Numbered from the stretch's first letter, positions 24,025 to 33,097 are shown. The stretch is 53,004 nt of DNA from Streptomyces sp. CT34 (GCF_000805335.1 NZ_KN708638.1:4832927-4885930); one strand, 5' to 3'. The notes: generated from the letters alone by a model not told the origin. Made by a program: numbers and translations.

Positions 24025-25341
24025 ATGGCTGTGCAAGTCACCGAATCCACTCCCTCGTCCCCCAAGGACTCCGACAGGCCCCGTCCAGGGGGGACCCCCA
24101 TCCTCGGCCCCGCCGTCGCGCTCTCCTGCCGCGAGTGCGGGCAGCGCTTCGACCTCGGTCCGATCTTCGCGTGCCAGGAATGTTTCGGCCCGCTCGAAGT
24201 CGCCTACGAGCTGCCGGCCGGGGACCCCGAGGGGCTGAAGAAGCGGATCGCGGCCGGCCCGGACAACATCTGGCGCTACGCCCCGCTGCTCCCCGTCCCC
24301 GCGGACGTGGCCGACAAGCCCAACCTCAACCCCGGCTTCACCAAGCTCGTCAAGGCCGACCGGCTCGCCGCCGAACTGGGCGTCACCGGCGGCCTGTACG
24401 TGAAGGACGACTCCGGCAACCCGACCCACTCCTTCAAGGACCGGGTCGTCGCGATCGCCGTCGAGGCCGCCCGCGCCTTCGGCTTCACCACCCTGTCCTG
24501 CTCCTCGACCGGCAACCTGGCCGGTGCGGTCGGCGCCGCGGCGCGCCGCGCCGGCTTCAAGTCCTGTGTCTTCATCCCGCACGACCTGGAGGCCGGCAAG
24601 GTCGTGATGGCCGCGGTCTACGGCGGCGACCTGGTCGGCATCGAGGGCAACTACGACGACGTCAACCGCTTCTGCTCGGAGCTCATCGGCGACCCGCTGG
24701 GCGAGGGCTGGGGCTTCGTCAACGTCAACCTCCGCCCGTACTACGGCGAGGGCTCCAAGACGCTGGCGTACGAGATCTGCGAGCAGCTGGGCTGGCGGCT
24801 GCCGGACCAGCTCGTCATCCCGATCGCCTCCGGCTCGCAGCTCACCAAGATCGACAAGGGGCTCAAGGAGCTGATCGCCCTCGGCCTCGTCGAGGACCGG
24901 CCGTACAAGATCTTCGGCGCGCAGGCCGAGGGCTGCTCGCCGGTGTCGGCCGCCTTCAAGGCCGGGCACGACGTCGTACGGCCGCAGAAGCCGAACACCA
25001 TCGCCAAGTCGCTGGCGATCGGCAACCCGGCCGACGGTCCGTACGTGCTCGACATCGCGCGCCGCACCGGCGGTGCGGTCGAGGACGTCGACGACGAGCA
25101 GATCGTGGACGCGATCAGGCTGCTGGCCCGTACGGAGGGGATCTTCGCGGAGACCGCGGGCGGTGTGACCGTCGGCGTGACCAGGAAGCTCATCGAGGAC
25201 GGGGTGCTCGACCCGTCGCTGACCACGGTCGTGCTGAACACCGGTGACGGCCTGAAGACCCTCGACGCCGTCGCCTCCGGTCCCACGGCCACCATCCGCC
25301 CGGACCTGGACGCGTTCCGCACGGCCGGCCTGGCCGGCTGA
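24025..25341 (+). CDS. thrC: threonine synthase
   Basis: A 438-residue PLP enzyme that converts O-phosphohomoserine to threonine. Residues 30-60 carry a zinc-ribbon pair, CRECGQRF and CQECFG. The PLP lysine is K138 in NPTHSFKDR. The phosphate cradle SSTGNLAGAVGA and the GDGLKTLDA end are typical of the long class of threonine synthase. ATG 24025 lies ten bases after AAAGGG; an upstream ATG at 24001 overlaps the riboswitch and is unlikely. Control by S-adenosylmethionine would balance threonine against methionine, which share phosphohomoserine or homoserine. Confidence 0.95.
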   Translation: MAVQVTESTPSSPKDSDRPRPGGTPILGPAVALSCRECGQRFDLGPIFACQECFGPLEVAYELPAGDPEGLKKRIAAGPDNIWRYAPLLPVPADVADKPNLNPGFTKLVKADRLAAELGVTGGLYVKDDSGNPTHSFKDRVVAIAVEAARAFGFTTLSCSSTGNLAGAVGAAARRAGFKSCVFIPHDLEAGKVVMAAVYGGDLVGIEGNYDDVNRFCSELIGDPLGEGWGFVNVNLRPYYGEGSKTLAYEICEQLGWRLPDQLVIPIASGSQLTKIDKGLKELIALGLVEDRPYKIFGAQAEGCSPVSAAFKAGHDVVRPQKPNTIAKSLAIGNPADGPYVLDIARRTGGAVEDVDDEQIVDAIRLLARTEGIFAETAGGVTVGVTRKLIEDGVLDPSLTTVVLNTGDGLKTLDAVASGPTATIRPDLDAFRTAGLAG

Positions 25342-25413
25342 GCCCGCTTTCGCCCCTACGCTGCCGCCGGGCAGCCCCGACAGTCCCACCCCGCACCGCT
25401 GGAAGGCAGAACC

Positions 25414-25692
25414 ATGAGCGTCAAGGTCCGCATCCCCACCATCCTCCGTACCTACACCGGCGGCGAGGCCGAGGTGGCCGCCGAGGGCGCGACCCTCTCC
25501 GAGGTGATCGCCGACCTGGAGAAGAACCACCAGGGCATCGCGGCCCGTGTGCTGGACGACGCGGGCAAGCTCCGCCGCTTTGTGAACGTCTATGTGAATG
25601 ACGACGACGTCCGCTTCGAGCAGGGCCTTGAGACCCCCACCCCGGACGGTGCGGGCGTCTCGATCATTCCCGCGGTCGCCGGCGGTTGCTGA
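25414..25692 (+). CDS. MoaD/ThiS-family sulfur carrier (CysO-like)
   Basis: A 92-residue ubiquitin-fold protein: VKVRIPTILRTYTGGEAEV, then VNVYVNDDDVRFEQGLETP and VSIIPAVAGG. It lies 72 bp after threonine synthase with GGAAGG upstream, the same arrangement as CysO neighbours in other actinobacteria. CysO is activated at the C-terminal Gly-Gly as a thiocarboxylate and donates sulfur to cysteine synthesis by CysM. Here one Cys follows the Gly-Gly, so the encoded form would need trimming, known for related carriers, before activation. No cysM or mec gene is adjacent. Confidence 0.88.
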   Translation: MSVKVRIPTILRTYTGGEAEVAAEGATLSEVIADLEKNHQGIAARVLDDAGKLRRFVNVYVNDDDVRFEQGLETPTPDGAGVSIIPAVAGGC

Positions 25693-25704
25693 GCATCTGC
25701 CGCA

Positions 25705-25727
25705 TTTGGCGCCTCATTTGCGCCAAA
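25705..25727. terminator. short hairpin after the CysO-like gene
   Basis: TTTGGCGC (25705-25712) and GCGCCAAA (25720-25727) form a perfect 8-bp stem with a seven-base loop, 13 bp after the stop codon. Confidence 0.5.
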
Positions 25728-25747
25728 CCTTCCGTCGCTTGACCGAA

Positions 25748-25782
25748 ATTGCCCCGTCCGGCATAAACGGACGGGGCAATTC
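25748..25782. terminator. strong terminator hairpin
   Basis: AATTGCCCCGTCCG (25748-25761) and CGGACGGGGCAATT (25769-25782) form a perfect 14-bp stem with a seven-base loop. It ends the thrC transcript. Confidence 0.88.
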
Positions 25783-25789
25783 CGCGTTG

Positions 25790-26130
25790 TGAAAGGGGAT
25801 ACCATTGGGGCGATCCCCCTCCGCCTATCTCCGCGCGCGTGCCCAACGCATATGAGAGCGCGGCGAGTTGTGTTCAAAGTATGCACGGCTTTTGTCGCTT
25901 ACGTGGCTTATTCCCGGCCCGAATTGCGCCGGAATATTGGGACTTCCGGCCATATTGCCGATTCCCCGCCGTCAGAATTCTCGTCCGATTGACCTGTTGC
26001 GCTGGGCATCGGTCCAGATACATTCAGCGGCGGTCGACGCGTTCCGGCGCACACCCCACGGGCCATTCGCGGGGTGAGGTCTGACCCGGGTCCGCGGAGT
26101 GCGGTCCTGCGCAAGGGCCAGTAATAGGGG
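25790..26130. other. AT-richer upstream region of the cold-shock gene
   Basis: About 340 bp whose base composition is clearly less GC-rich than anything around it, especially 25850-26000. No frame looks coding. It probably holds the promoter and a long untranslated leader of the cold-shock gene; I could not assign -35/-10 boxes with confidence. Confidence 0.5.
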
Positions 26131-26138
26131 AGTTAGGC

Positions 26139-26342
26139 ATGGCTCAGGGCACCGTCAAGTGGTTCAACGCGGAGAAGGGGTACGGCTTCATCGCGGTCGA
26201 CGGTGGTGCGGATGTATTCGTCCACTACAGCGCGATCCAGATGGACGGTTACCGCACCCTTGAGGAGGGTCAGCGGGTCGAATTCGAGATCTCGCAGGGC
26301 CAGAAGGGGCCGCAGGCGGACATGGTTCGGGTCAGCGCCTGA
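26139..26342 (+). CDS. cold-shock domain protein, CspA family
   Basis: A complete 67-residue cold-shock protein that binds single-stranded nucleic acid and melts RNA structure. It has RNP1 (KGYGFIAV) and RNP2 (DVFVHYSAI), with the aromatic residues W11, F12, F20, F31 and H33 expected at the binding face. GGGGAG precedes the ATG. The length and MAQGTVKWFNAEKGYGF opening are typical of Streptomyces ScoF-type proteins. The next gene downstream is groEL2, as in S. coelicolor. Confidence 0.96.
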   Translation: MAQGTVKWFNAEKGYGFIAVDGGADVFVHYSAIQMDGYRTLEEGQRVEFEISQGQKGPQADMVRVSA

Positions 26343-26364
26343 GGCGGCGACCGACTGCGCGTCG

Positions 26365-26403
26365 GGAAGGCCCGCACCCCAACTCATGGGGTGCGGGCCT
26401 TCC
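26365..26403. terminator. terminator of the cold-shock gene
   Basis: GGAAGGCCCGCACCCC (26365-26380) and GGGGTGCGGGCCTTCC (26388-26403) form a perfect 16-bp stem around AACTCAT, 22 bp after the stop codon. Confidence 0.9.
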
Positions 26404-26556
26404 TGCTGCCGCCCCGGCCGCCGCCCGCGGGGCGCAGGTGCCCCGCCGGGCGCGCCGCCGGGCCCCGGCGCGCGGGTCCGGAGTTGCGCACGGCGCACGG
26501 ACGGCGTGGGGCGGGCGCCCAGGGCGGGCGCGGGAGTGTGGGAAGGCCGGTGAGCG

Positions 26557-26583
26557 CTTGCACTCGACAGGGTCGAGTGCTAA
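26557..26583. promoter_or_regulatory. CIRCE element 1 (HrcA operator)
   Basis: TTGCACTC, nine bases, then GAGTGCTAA matches the CIRCE consensus TTAGCACTC-N9-GAGTGCTAA with one half slightly altered. TTGCAC followed 17 bp later by TAATCA gives a possible vegetative promoter overlapping it. Confidence 0.85.
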
Positions 26584-26591
26584 TCATTGCG

Positions 26592-26618
26592 TTAGCACTC
26601 TCCCCGTGAGAGTGCTGA
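26592..26618. promoter_or_regulatory. CIRCE element 2 (HrcA operator)
   Basis: TTAGCACTC (26592-26600), nine bases, then GAGTGCTGA (26610-26618): a nearly perfect CIRCE, eight bases after the first one. Together they predict HrcA repression relieved by heat. Confidence 0.92.
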
Positions 26619-26745
26619 ATGTGGACCGGGTCGGTGAGGCCCGCAGGCCGGGTGGGGCAAGGAACCACAAGGCATGCAGGCCGTCCGTCGCGGGCGCCAG
26701 CGCGGTCCGAGCTTTCTCCACCCCAGTCCGGGAGGACCACTTCAC

Positions 26746-28371
<1,626 letters not shown>

Positions 28372-28402
28372 TCGACCTCGGTTGATCACCGTCCACTCGT
28401 TC

Positions 28403-28443
28403 GCCGGGGCGGTACCTCCTCTCCCAGGGGGTACCGCCCCGGC
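28403..28443. terminator. groEL2 terminator
   Basis: GCCGGGGCGGTACC (28403-28416) and GGTACCGCCCCGGC (28430-28443) form a 14-bp perfect stem 32 bp after the stop codon. The rest of the 508-bp gap to the next gene has short CT-rich repeats around CCCCTCCGYGTGTTCC (28450-28500) and nothing else I can name. Confidence 0.88.
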
Positions 28444-28879
28444 GGCGTTTTCCCCTCCGTGTGTTCCGGTTCTCCCCTCCGCGTGTTCCGGGAGCGCATT
28501 CCGTCCCTGCACCCTCCCCGTGTCTTCCGTCTGCCCGTCTGTCTGTTCCGTCCGCCGTGCCCGCCCGGAACTCCCGGGCGGGCACGGCGACATGGCGGCC
28601 GGCCGGTCAGGGGCACGGCAGCGCCGGCCGGTGTTACGGCAGGCGGTCCGGGCGCTGCCAGGAGCGGCCGAGGTCGCCGGGGACGGCGTGGACGATTGCC
28701 GGGCCTCGCCGGCGGACACGCGAACGCGGTGCCGGAACGGGCCGGCTCGCGCGATCAGGGGAGCGGTTCGGCCTGTCGGGTGATGGCAGGGCGCGCTACG
28801 ACCGGCCCGCCAACGTAGCGGGCATTGCGGGAGGGAACCTCGCCTTGTCAGCCCGCCCCCACCGGAACAGGACCCGCAC

Positions 28880-29602
28880 GTGCCGAACGCCACGAGGACC
28901 GGTGCCCGCGCACCGTACGAGCCGCACCTTGACCAGCTCGCCCCCCTGGCCGGCCGCGAGGCATGCGCGGCGGTCATGTTCGCCGTCGCCGCGCTGCTCT
29001 ACAACTGGTGGCTGCTGGAGTTCCTGCTGCCCACCGGACTCGATCCCCGGCACTCCTACGTCAGCGAGCTCTACGCCGCGGATCAACCGTTCCGCTGGCT
29101 CTTCGGCGCTCTGGAGTGCTTCTGCGCCTTGCTGGTCGTCACCGGCTCACTGCTCGCCACCCGCGCGGTGCCCGGCCGCTGGGCACGCATCGGCTGGCTG
29201 GCCATGCTCGGCCAGGGCCTGTCCTCCCTGGGGGACGTCCTCCTCCCCATGACCTGCGCGCCCTCCGTGGAGCCCGGCTGCGAGGCCGTCCACCCGTGGC
29301 ACACCGCAACCAGCGCCTTCGCCCACTTCTTCCTGTTCGCCTCGATGGTGCTGCTCAGCCGCGCCGCCACCCGCGACCGCCGTCGTCTGCCGCTGATCCA
29401 CCGCTGGGGCACCCGCGTCCTGGCACTCGCGCTGCCCGCCGCCGTCCTGACGGTCGGCCCCCTCCTCGGCCACCCCGGCTGGCACGGCATCCCCCAGCGC
29501 ACGCATCTGATGCTGGTGGGGGTGTGGTTCGTGCTGCTCTCCGCCGAACTGGCCAGGGCGGCCCGGAGAAGCGGCCGAACGCTCCTCGCGCCCACGCGCT
29601 GA
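28880..29602 (+). CDS. DUF998 integral membrane protein
   Basis: A 240-residue protein with about six transmembrane helices and the DUF998 layout: HSYVSELYAADQPFRWLFGALE near residue 60, LGQGLSSLGDVLLPMTCAPS with conserved acidic and Cys positions, then HTATSAFAHFFLF. The conserved loops with Ser, Glu and His face the same side, which could mean an enzymatic role. No function is established for this family. Starts at GTG 28880 after ACAGGA. Transcribed alone. Confidence 0.85.
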   Translation: MPNATRTGARAPYEPHLDQLAPLAGREACAAVMFAVAALLYNWWLLEFLLPTGLDPRHSYVSELYAADQPFRWLFGALECFCALLVVTGSLLATRAVPGRWARIGWLAMLGQGLSSLGDVLLPMTCAPSVEPGCEAVHPWHTATSAFAHFFLFASMVLLSRAATRDRRRLPLIHRWGTRVLALALPAAVLTVGPLLGHPGWHGIPQRTHLMLVGVWFVLLSAELARAARRSGRTLLAPTR

Positions 29603-29612
29603 GCGGTGCGAT

Positions 29613-29880
29613 GACCGTCGTGGTGTGATGGCCCGTCGCGGTGTGATGGCTCGCCGCGGTGTGATGGCCCGTCGCGGTGCGGCGATCCTGAGCGGTGCGA
29701 CGGTCGTGAGTGGCGCGACGGTCGTGAGTGGGATCACCGTAGGGGGCCTGGCCTGCACTGCTTCCCGGCCTGCACTGCTTTCCGGTCCGGACCGCTTCCC
29801 GGCCCGGACCGCGTCCTGACCCGCACTGCGTCCCGTCCCGCACCGCGTCCCGTCCCGCACTGCGTCCCGTCCCGGACCGC
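29613..29880. repeat. two adjoining minisatellites (18-bp and 15-bp units)
   Basis: From 29613 an 18-bp unit, GGTGTGATGGCCCGTCGC, is repeated three to four times and then changes to another 18-bp unit around GTGCGACGGTCGTGAGT. From about 29750 to 29880 a 15-bp unit near CCGCACTGCGTCCCG is repeated eight or nine times with small changes. This fills the whole gap between the DUF998 gene and the convergent HTH gene. Confidence 0.82.
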
Positions 29881-29888
29881 GCCACGGT

Positions 29889-30944
29889 CTATGTCCTGGT
29901 CTGTGCGGTGCCGACTTGCGGCCTGGAGGGCGCCGATACGCGGTGGAGAGCGCGCAATTGCTCGGCGTGGGCGCGTACTTGGGCGGGTGGGAGGCGGGCC
30001 GGGCCACGGTCCGGTGGGGCCTCGCCCCGGCAGGCGCCGCAGATCCCTCCGGGGAGCGCGGCCGGGAGTCCTGGAACCCCGCAGACCGTGCACTCCATCA
30101 TCCGTAGGGGCGTGGGGGGATCGAGAGCGCCGGGTGGACCGAGGCCGCTGACGGTGCCGGGCCCTGTGCCGGTCCCTGCGCCGGGACCGGGGGGCCGCTC
30201 CCGGGCGGCTTCGGCCGTCATCGGCGGCAACTTGTCGACGAGCCTGCGGTGCGCGAACCGCCCCGGGTGGTGGACCCGCGGCGGCAGCCCCGCCGTCAGC
30301 GCGGCCAGTACCTGTTCCGGCGACGCGCCCCGCGCCAGCCACTCCTCGGCGTACGCCTCCAGGGCCGTGCAGTCCGCCGCCGAGAGCGTCATCCGCGGTT
30401 CCGTCCGGCCGAGCGAGGCGAGCAGCGCGTACGCCCGGCTGTAGGGGCGCTGCGGACGCGGCGCGGGCGGCGGATCGTCCTCGGGGGCGTCCGGCGGCTC
30501 CTCCTGGGGCCGGTCGGCCGACGGCGACGCCGGCGCGGCCGTCGGAACGTTCCCGGCGCGTAAGGCCGCCCACCAGGCATCATCCCGCGGAGTCCGCGAG
30601 AAGTACGTCCGCGTCACCCATTGCTGACTGCCGTCGTCACTCATCAGGTGCTCGGTGAACTGCCGCAGATGACCCGCCTCGGACAGCCGCCGCCGTACGG
30701 TCCGCAGCGCGCACTGGCCGTAGTCCGGCAGCACCTTGGCCAGCGTCTTCACGGAGATGTCCGCCCCTTCGGGCAGCTGGTCGAGGTACGCGGCGACCGA
30801 CGCCTCACGGCGCGGCAGATGTGCGAAGTCGCAGGGCCGGGCCGGACGTTGACCGGGGGCGCTGCGTTTGCCGAAACCCGGCTTCGCGAGGGGGTGCGGG
30901 AGTGCGGAGAGGTGCTGGGAAGAGCTAGAGTTTTCGTAAGCCAC
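29889..30944 (-). CDS. helix-turn-helix regulator with C-terminal zinc finger
   Basis: A 351-residue protein. Residues 45-110 look like a winged helix-turn-helix (REASVAAYLDQLP, ISVKTLAKVLPDYGQCALRTVRRRLSEAGHLRQ). A long Pro/Asp-rich linker follows, then a helical part (ADCTALEAYAEEWLARG) and near residue 290 a four-Cys motif, CTVCGVPG then CGAC. This resembles the HTH proteins common in Streptomyces genomes whose targets are unknown. GTG 30944 lies inside one of two 24-bp direct repeats, and the start is otherwise hard to prove. Confidence 0.78.
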   Translation of the reverse strand: MAYENSSSSQHLSALPHPLAKPGFGKRSAPGQRPARPCDFAHLPRREASVAAYLDQLPEGADISVKTLAKVLPDYGQCALRTVRRRLSEAGHLRQFTEHLMSDDGSQQWVTRTYFSRTPRDDAWWAALRAGNVPTAAPASPSADRPQEEPPDAPEDDPPPAPRPQRPYSRAYALLASLGRTEPRMTLSAADCTALEAYAEEWLARGASPEQVLAALTAGLPPRVHHPGRFAHRRLVDKLPPMTAEAARERPPGPGAGTGTGPGTVSGLGPPGALDPPTPLRMMECTVCGVPGLPAALPGGICGACRGEAPPDRGPARLPPAQVRAHAEQLRALHRVSAPSRPQVGTAQTRT

Positions 30945-30997
30945 GGGATCGATGGTTCCGATCTTGTTGGTACGCCACGGGATCGATGGTTCCGATC
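30940..30997. repeat. 24-bp perfect direct repeat over the HTH gene start
   Basis: A 24-bp sequence beginning GCCACGGGATCGATGG is present exactly at 30940-30963 and 30974-30997, a 34-bp period. The first copy covers the GTG start codon of the HTH gene on the minus strand. The 34-bp spacing is close to three helical turns, fitting a pair of operators. Confidence 0.85.
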
Positions 30998-31244
30998 CCC
31001 GGTGAGACCCCGGCCGGTGTTGCTAGCGCCTGTCGGGGTCGATTTCTTGCTGCGCACGCTAAACCGACGATACGTCGTGTGGCAAACCCGCTACGGAATG
31101 TCATCCTTCCTGGTATGCGCGAGAGTTGGCGCGCAGGGGGCGGGTGGGTGGGTTTCTGACCGTCCGCCCGTTCCTTGGAAAGAGGGCTCGGATCGCGAGG
31201 CTTGAGCCCCGGGGCATGGGCGATTCGCGTACGCTGCTGCGGCG

Positions 31245-31697
31245 ATGACCGAGTTTGTCGAAGAGGTTCGCTCCCGTACCGTCCGCCTGTTGCGCATGGC
31301 CAACACGACGGACGACCGGCTGCGCAAGCAGATCGTGGCCTACGCCGACGCCACCCCGGACCCGCCCATCATGGGCCCGCTGGGCATCGGCACGACGGGC
31401 TGCCCGCGCTGCCGCCGGACCATGTGGCAGCAGCGGGACAGCGAGGGGCCCGTCTGGGTCTGCGCGTTCTGCGGTCACGTCGAGGGAGTGACGATGCTCT
31501 GCCCGCACTGCAAGGTGGCGATGAAGTCCCCCTCTCCCGGTTGGGTGGACCGGTGGTCCTGCCCTCAATGCCCGAGGGTCGCCGCCACCGGCGACAGCGC
31601 GGAAGAGATAGAGGCCCGCGAAGCGGCGCGTCTGAAGGCGGTCGAAATGCTTGACCATGCCATCGCTCTGCGTGAGACCGAGTCCGACTCCGGGTAG
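31245..31697 (+). CDS. zinc-ribbon protein, unknown function
   Basis: A 150-residue protein with three or four zinc knuckles: CPRCRRTMW, CAFCGHVEG, CPHCKVAM and CPQCPRVA, which could bind two Zn2+ ions. N-terminal residues 1-35 are helical; residues 115-145 are an acidic helix (EEIEAREAARLKAVEMLDHAIALRETE). No ribosome-binding site is visible; TACGCT nine bases before the ATG might be a -10 box. It is followed after 20 bp by a second, tiny zinc-ribbon gene. Function unknown; nucleic-acid or protein binding is possible. Confidence 0.82.
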   Translation: MTEFVEEVRSRTVRLLRMANTTDDRLRKQIVAYADATPDPPIMGPLGIGTTGCPRCRRTMWQQRDSEGPVWVCAFCGHVEGVTMLCPHCKVAMKSPSPGWVDRWSCPQCPRVAATGDSAEEIEAREAARLKAVEMLDHAIALRETESDSG

Positions 31698-31717
31698 AAC
31701 GCATCCGGGAGGTCGGT

Positions 31718-31852
31718 ATGGGGCCACTGATCGAGACGCGCGGATGCGGCAAGTGCCACAGCACGATGTACAGGACCGTGGAAACCGACGAGAACGGCAA
31801 TCCCACCGACGAGTCGCAGTGGGTGTGCAGTAACTGCGGACACGTGGAGTGA
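31718..31852 (+). CDS. 44-residue zinc-ribbon protein
   Basis: A small frame: MGPLIETRGCGKCHSTMYRT, an acidic loop, then QWVCSNCGHVE. CGKC and CSNC form one complete zinc ribbon, like a miniature of the preceding protein's CPRC/CAFCGHVEG unit. GGGAGG stands five bases before the ATG, and the gene begins 20 bp after the previous stop, so the two are very likely one operon. A perfect terminator follows. Function unknown. Confidence 0.82.
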   Translation: MGPLIETRGCGKCHSTMYRTVETDENGNPTDESQWVCSNCGHVE

Positions 31853-31866
31853 TTACTACGACGGAC

Positions 31867-31907
31867 AGGGGCTCGTGATACGCCCCAGTGGCGCATCACG
31901 AGCCCCT
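31867..31907. terminator. terminator of the zinc-ribbon pair
   Basis: AGGGGCTCGTGAT (31867-31879) pairs with ATCACGAGCCCCT (31895-31907), with a further 4-bp CGCC/GGCG stem inside after a one-base mismatch. It separates the pair from the convergent DUF397 gene. Confidence 0.9.
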
Positions 31908-31937
31908 TACTGCGGGCAGGAAGGGGGCGGCTACGGC

Positions 31938-32162
31938 TTAGCGGTCGCCGCCCGCTTCCCCTTCCCTGACGCCCGCTATGAACGCCGTCCACGCCGACGC
32001 CCGGAACACGAGCCCCGGGCCCTGCGGAACCTTGGAGTCGCGAACCGGCACGATGCCGGGGTGGCCGTCGGAGACTTCGAGGCAGTTGCCGCCGCTGCCG
32101 CCGCTGTAGCTGGACTTGTGCCAGGTGGCGGTGCTCAGGTCGTACTCAGGGATGCTCTTCAT
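31938..32162 (-). CDS. DUF397 small protein
   Basis: A 74-residue protein with the DUF397 pattern: TWHKSSYSGGSGGNCLEV, VPVRDSK, LVFRASAWTAFIAGV. GGAGG precedes ATG 32162, which overlaps the end of the XRE gene by 17 bp, so the two are translationally coupled. Such xre-DUF397 pairs are repeated many times in Streptomyces genomes (whiJ/abaA type) and some control development; the DUF397 protein is thought to modulate its XRE partner. Confidence 0.93.
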   Translation of the reverse strand: MKSIPEYDLSTATWHKSSYSGGSGGNCLEVSDGHPGIVPVRDSKVPQGPGLVFRASAWTAFIAGVREGEAGGDR

Positions 32163-32985
32163 GGGCGTAATCCTCCGCCACCGATTCAATCAGGGCCAAG
32201 GATTCTTTCGGTGACAATGCGTTGGCCGTGAGGAAATCGTAGGCGAGTTGGTAGTGCGCGACTGTGGCTGGATCGTCGTGCAGCCGTCCGGTACCAAGAC
32301 CCTGGAGGTAGGCCAGTGGCGGTGCATCTTCGAAGGCCATCAGCTTCAGAGAGCCCTCAAGGGCCGCATGCGCCCCGGCACTGAATGGCAGTACCTGAAC
32401 GATGGCCCGGTGACGCCGGGCCAAGTCTGCGACGTGGCCCAGCTGCTCGGCCATCACCCCGGATCCGCCGACCGCTCGGCGTAGCGCCGCCTCGTCCAAG
32501 ATGCTCCAAACCAACGGAGTTGTTGGACTGTCGAGCAGTCGTGTTCGGTCCATTCGGTTCGCGACCAGTTCGTCGATGACGTCGTCCGTTGCCGTCGGCT
32601 GGTATGCACGGAAAACGACCCGCGCGTACGCCGGAGTCTGGAGCAATCCCGGGATCAGCAGCTGCTCGTACTCACGGATCTCTGTCGCAATCGCCTCCGC
32701 CTCCGCCGCCTCCGCGAAGTGATCCGGGTACTTCGACTTGGTCGCCGCCGCGCAGTTGCGCTCGAAGTAGCCGTCCGTGCCCAGGATTTGGTCTATCTGC
32801 TGGGCGATGTCGACGTGCATGCGCCGCGTGCCCGCCTCCAGCTGGCCGATGAAGGAGCCGCTGACGAAGAGGCGGTTGCCGAGCTCCTCCTGCGTGAGTC
32901 CGGCCTTCTCGCGCTGGTGGCGTAGTTCGGCGCCGAGCATGGCGCGGGGCGACGAGGAGGGATCGAGGGGCTTTGGTGCGGGCAT
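32146..32985 (-). CDS. XRE regulator with DUF5753 domain
   Basis: A 279-residue DNA-binding protein. Residues 18-75 form the HTH (LRHQREKAGLTQEELGNRLFVSGSFIGQLEAG). The DUF5753 domain follows from about residue 95 (EIREYEQLLIPGLLQTPAYARVVF, WSILDEAALRR, VQVLPFSAGAHAALEGSLKLM, LAYLQG). AGGGAG stands eight bases before ATG 32985. It is coupled to the following DUF397 gene and diverges from a short hypothetical gene, the arrangement of WhiJ-like modules. Confidence 0.94.
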   Translation of the reverse strand: MPAPKPLDPSSSPRAMLGAELRHQREKAGLTQEELGNRLFVSGSFIGQLEAGTRRMHVDIAQQIDQILGTDGYFERNCAAATKSKYPDHFAEAAEAEAIATEIREYEQLLIPGLLQTPAYARVVFRAYQPTATDDVIDELVANRMDRTRLLDSPTTPLVWSILDEAALRRAVGGSGVMAEQLGHVADLARRHRAIVQVLPFSAGAHAALEGSLKLMAFEDAPPLAYLQGLGTGRLHDDPATVAHYQLAYDFLTANALSPKESLALIESVAEDYAHEEHP

Positions 32986-33097
32986 CGCAGCAACTCCCTG
33001 GTGGAACGGAACGGTTGTTGGGTCTGCGCCTCTGTCCAGGCTAGACCGGTTGCCGCCACGCTGTGTGCATAACGGCGAACGCACAGTGTGGAAGGTG

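Noticed and set aside
23050..25530. A long minus-strand frame opposite threonine synthase
   Set aside because: It is antisense to thrC and the SAM riboswitch, both of which are clearly recognisable on the plus strand.
33034..33049. Another DasR-like box near CTAGACC upstream of the XRE/DUF5753 gene
   Set aside because: Only about 10 of 16 bases match the dre consensus and the left half is poor.
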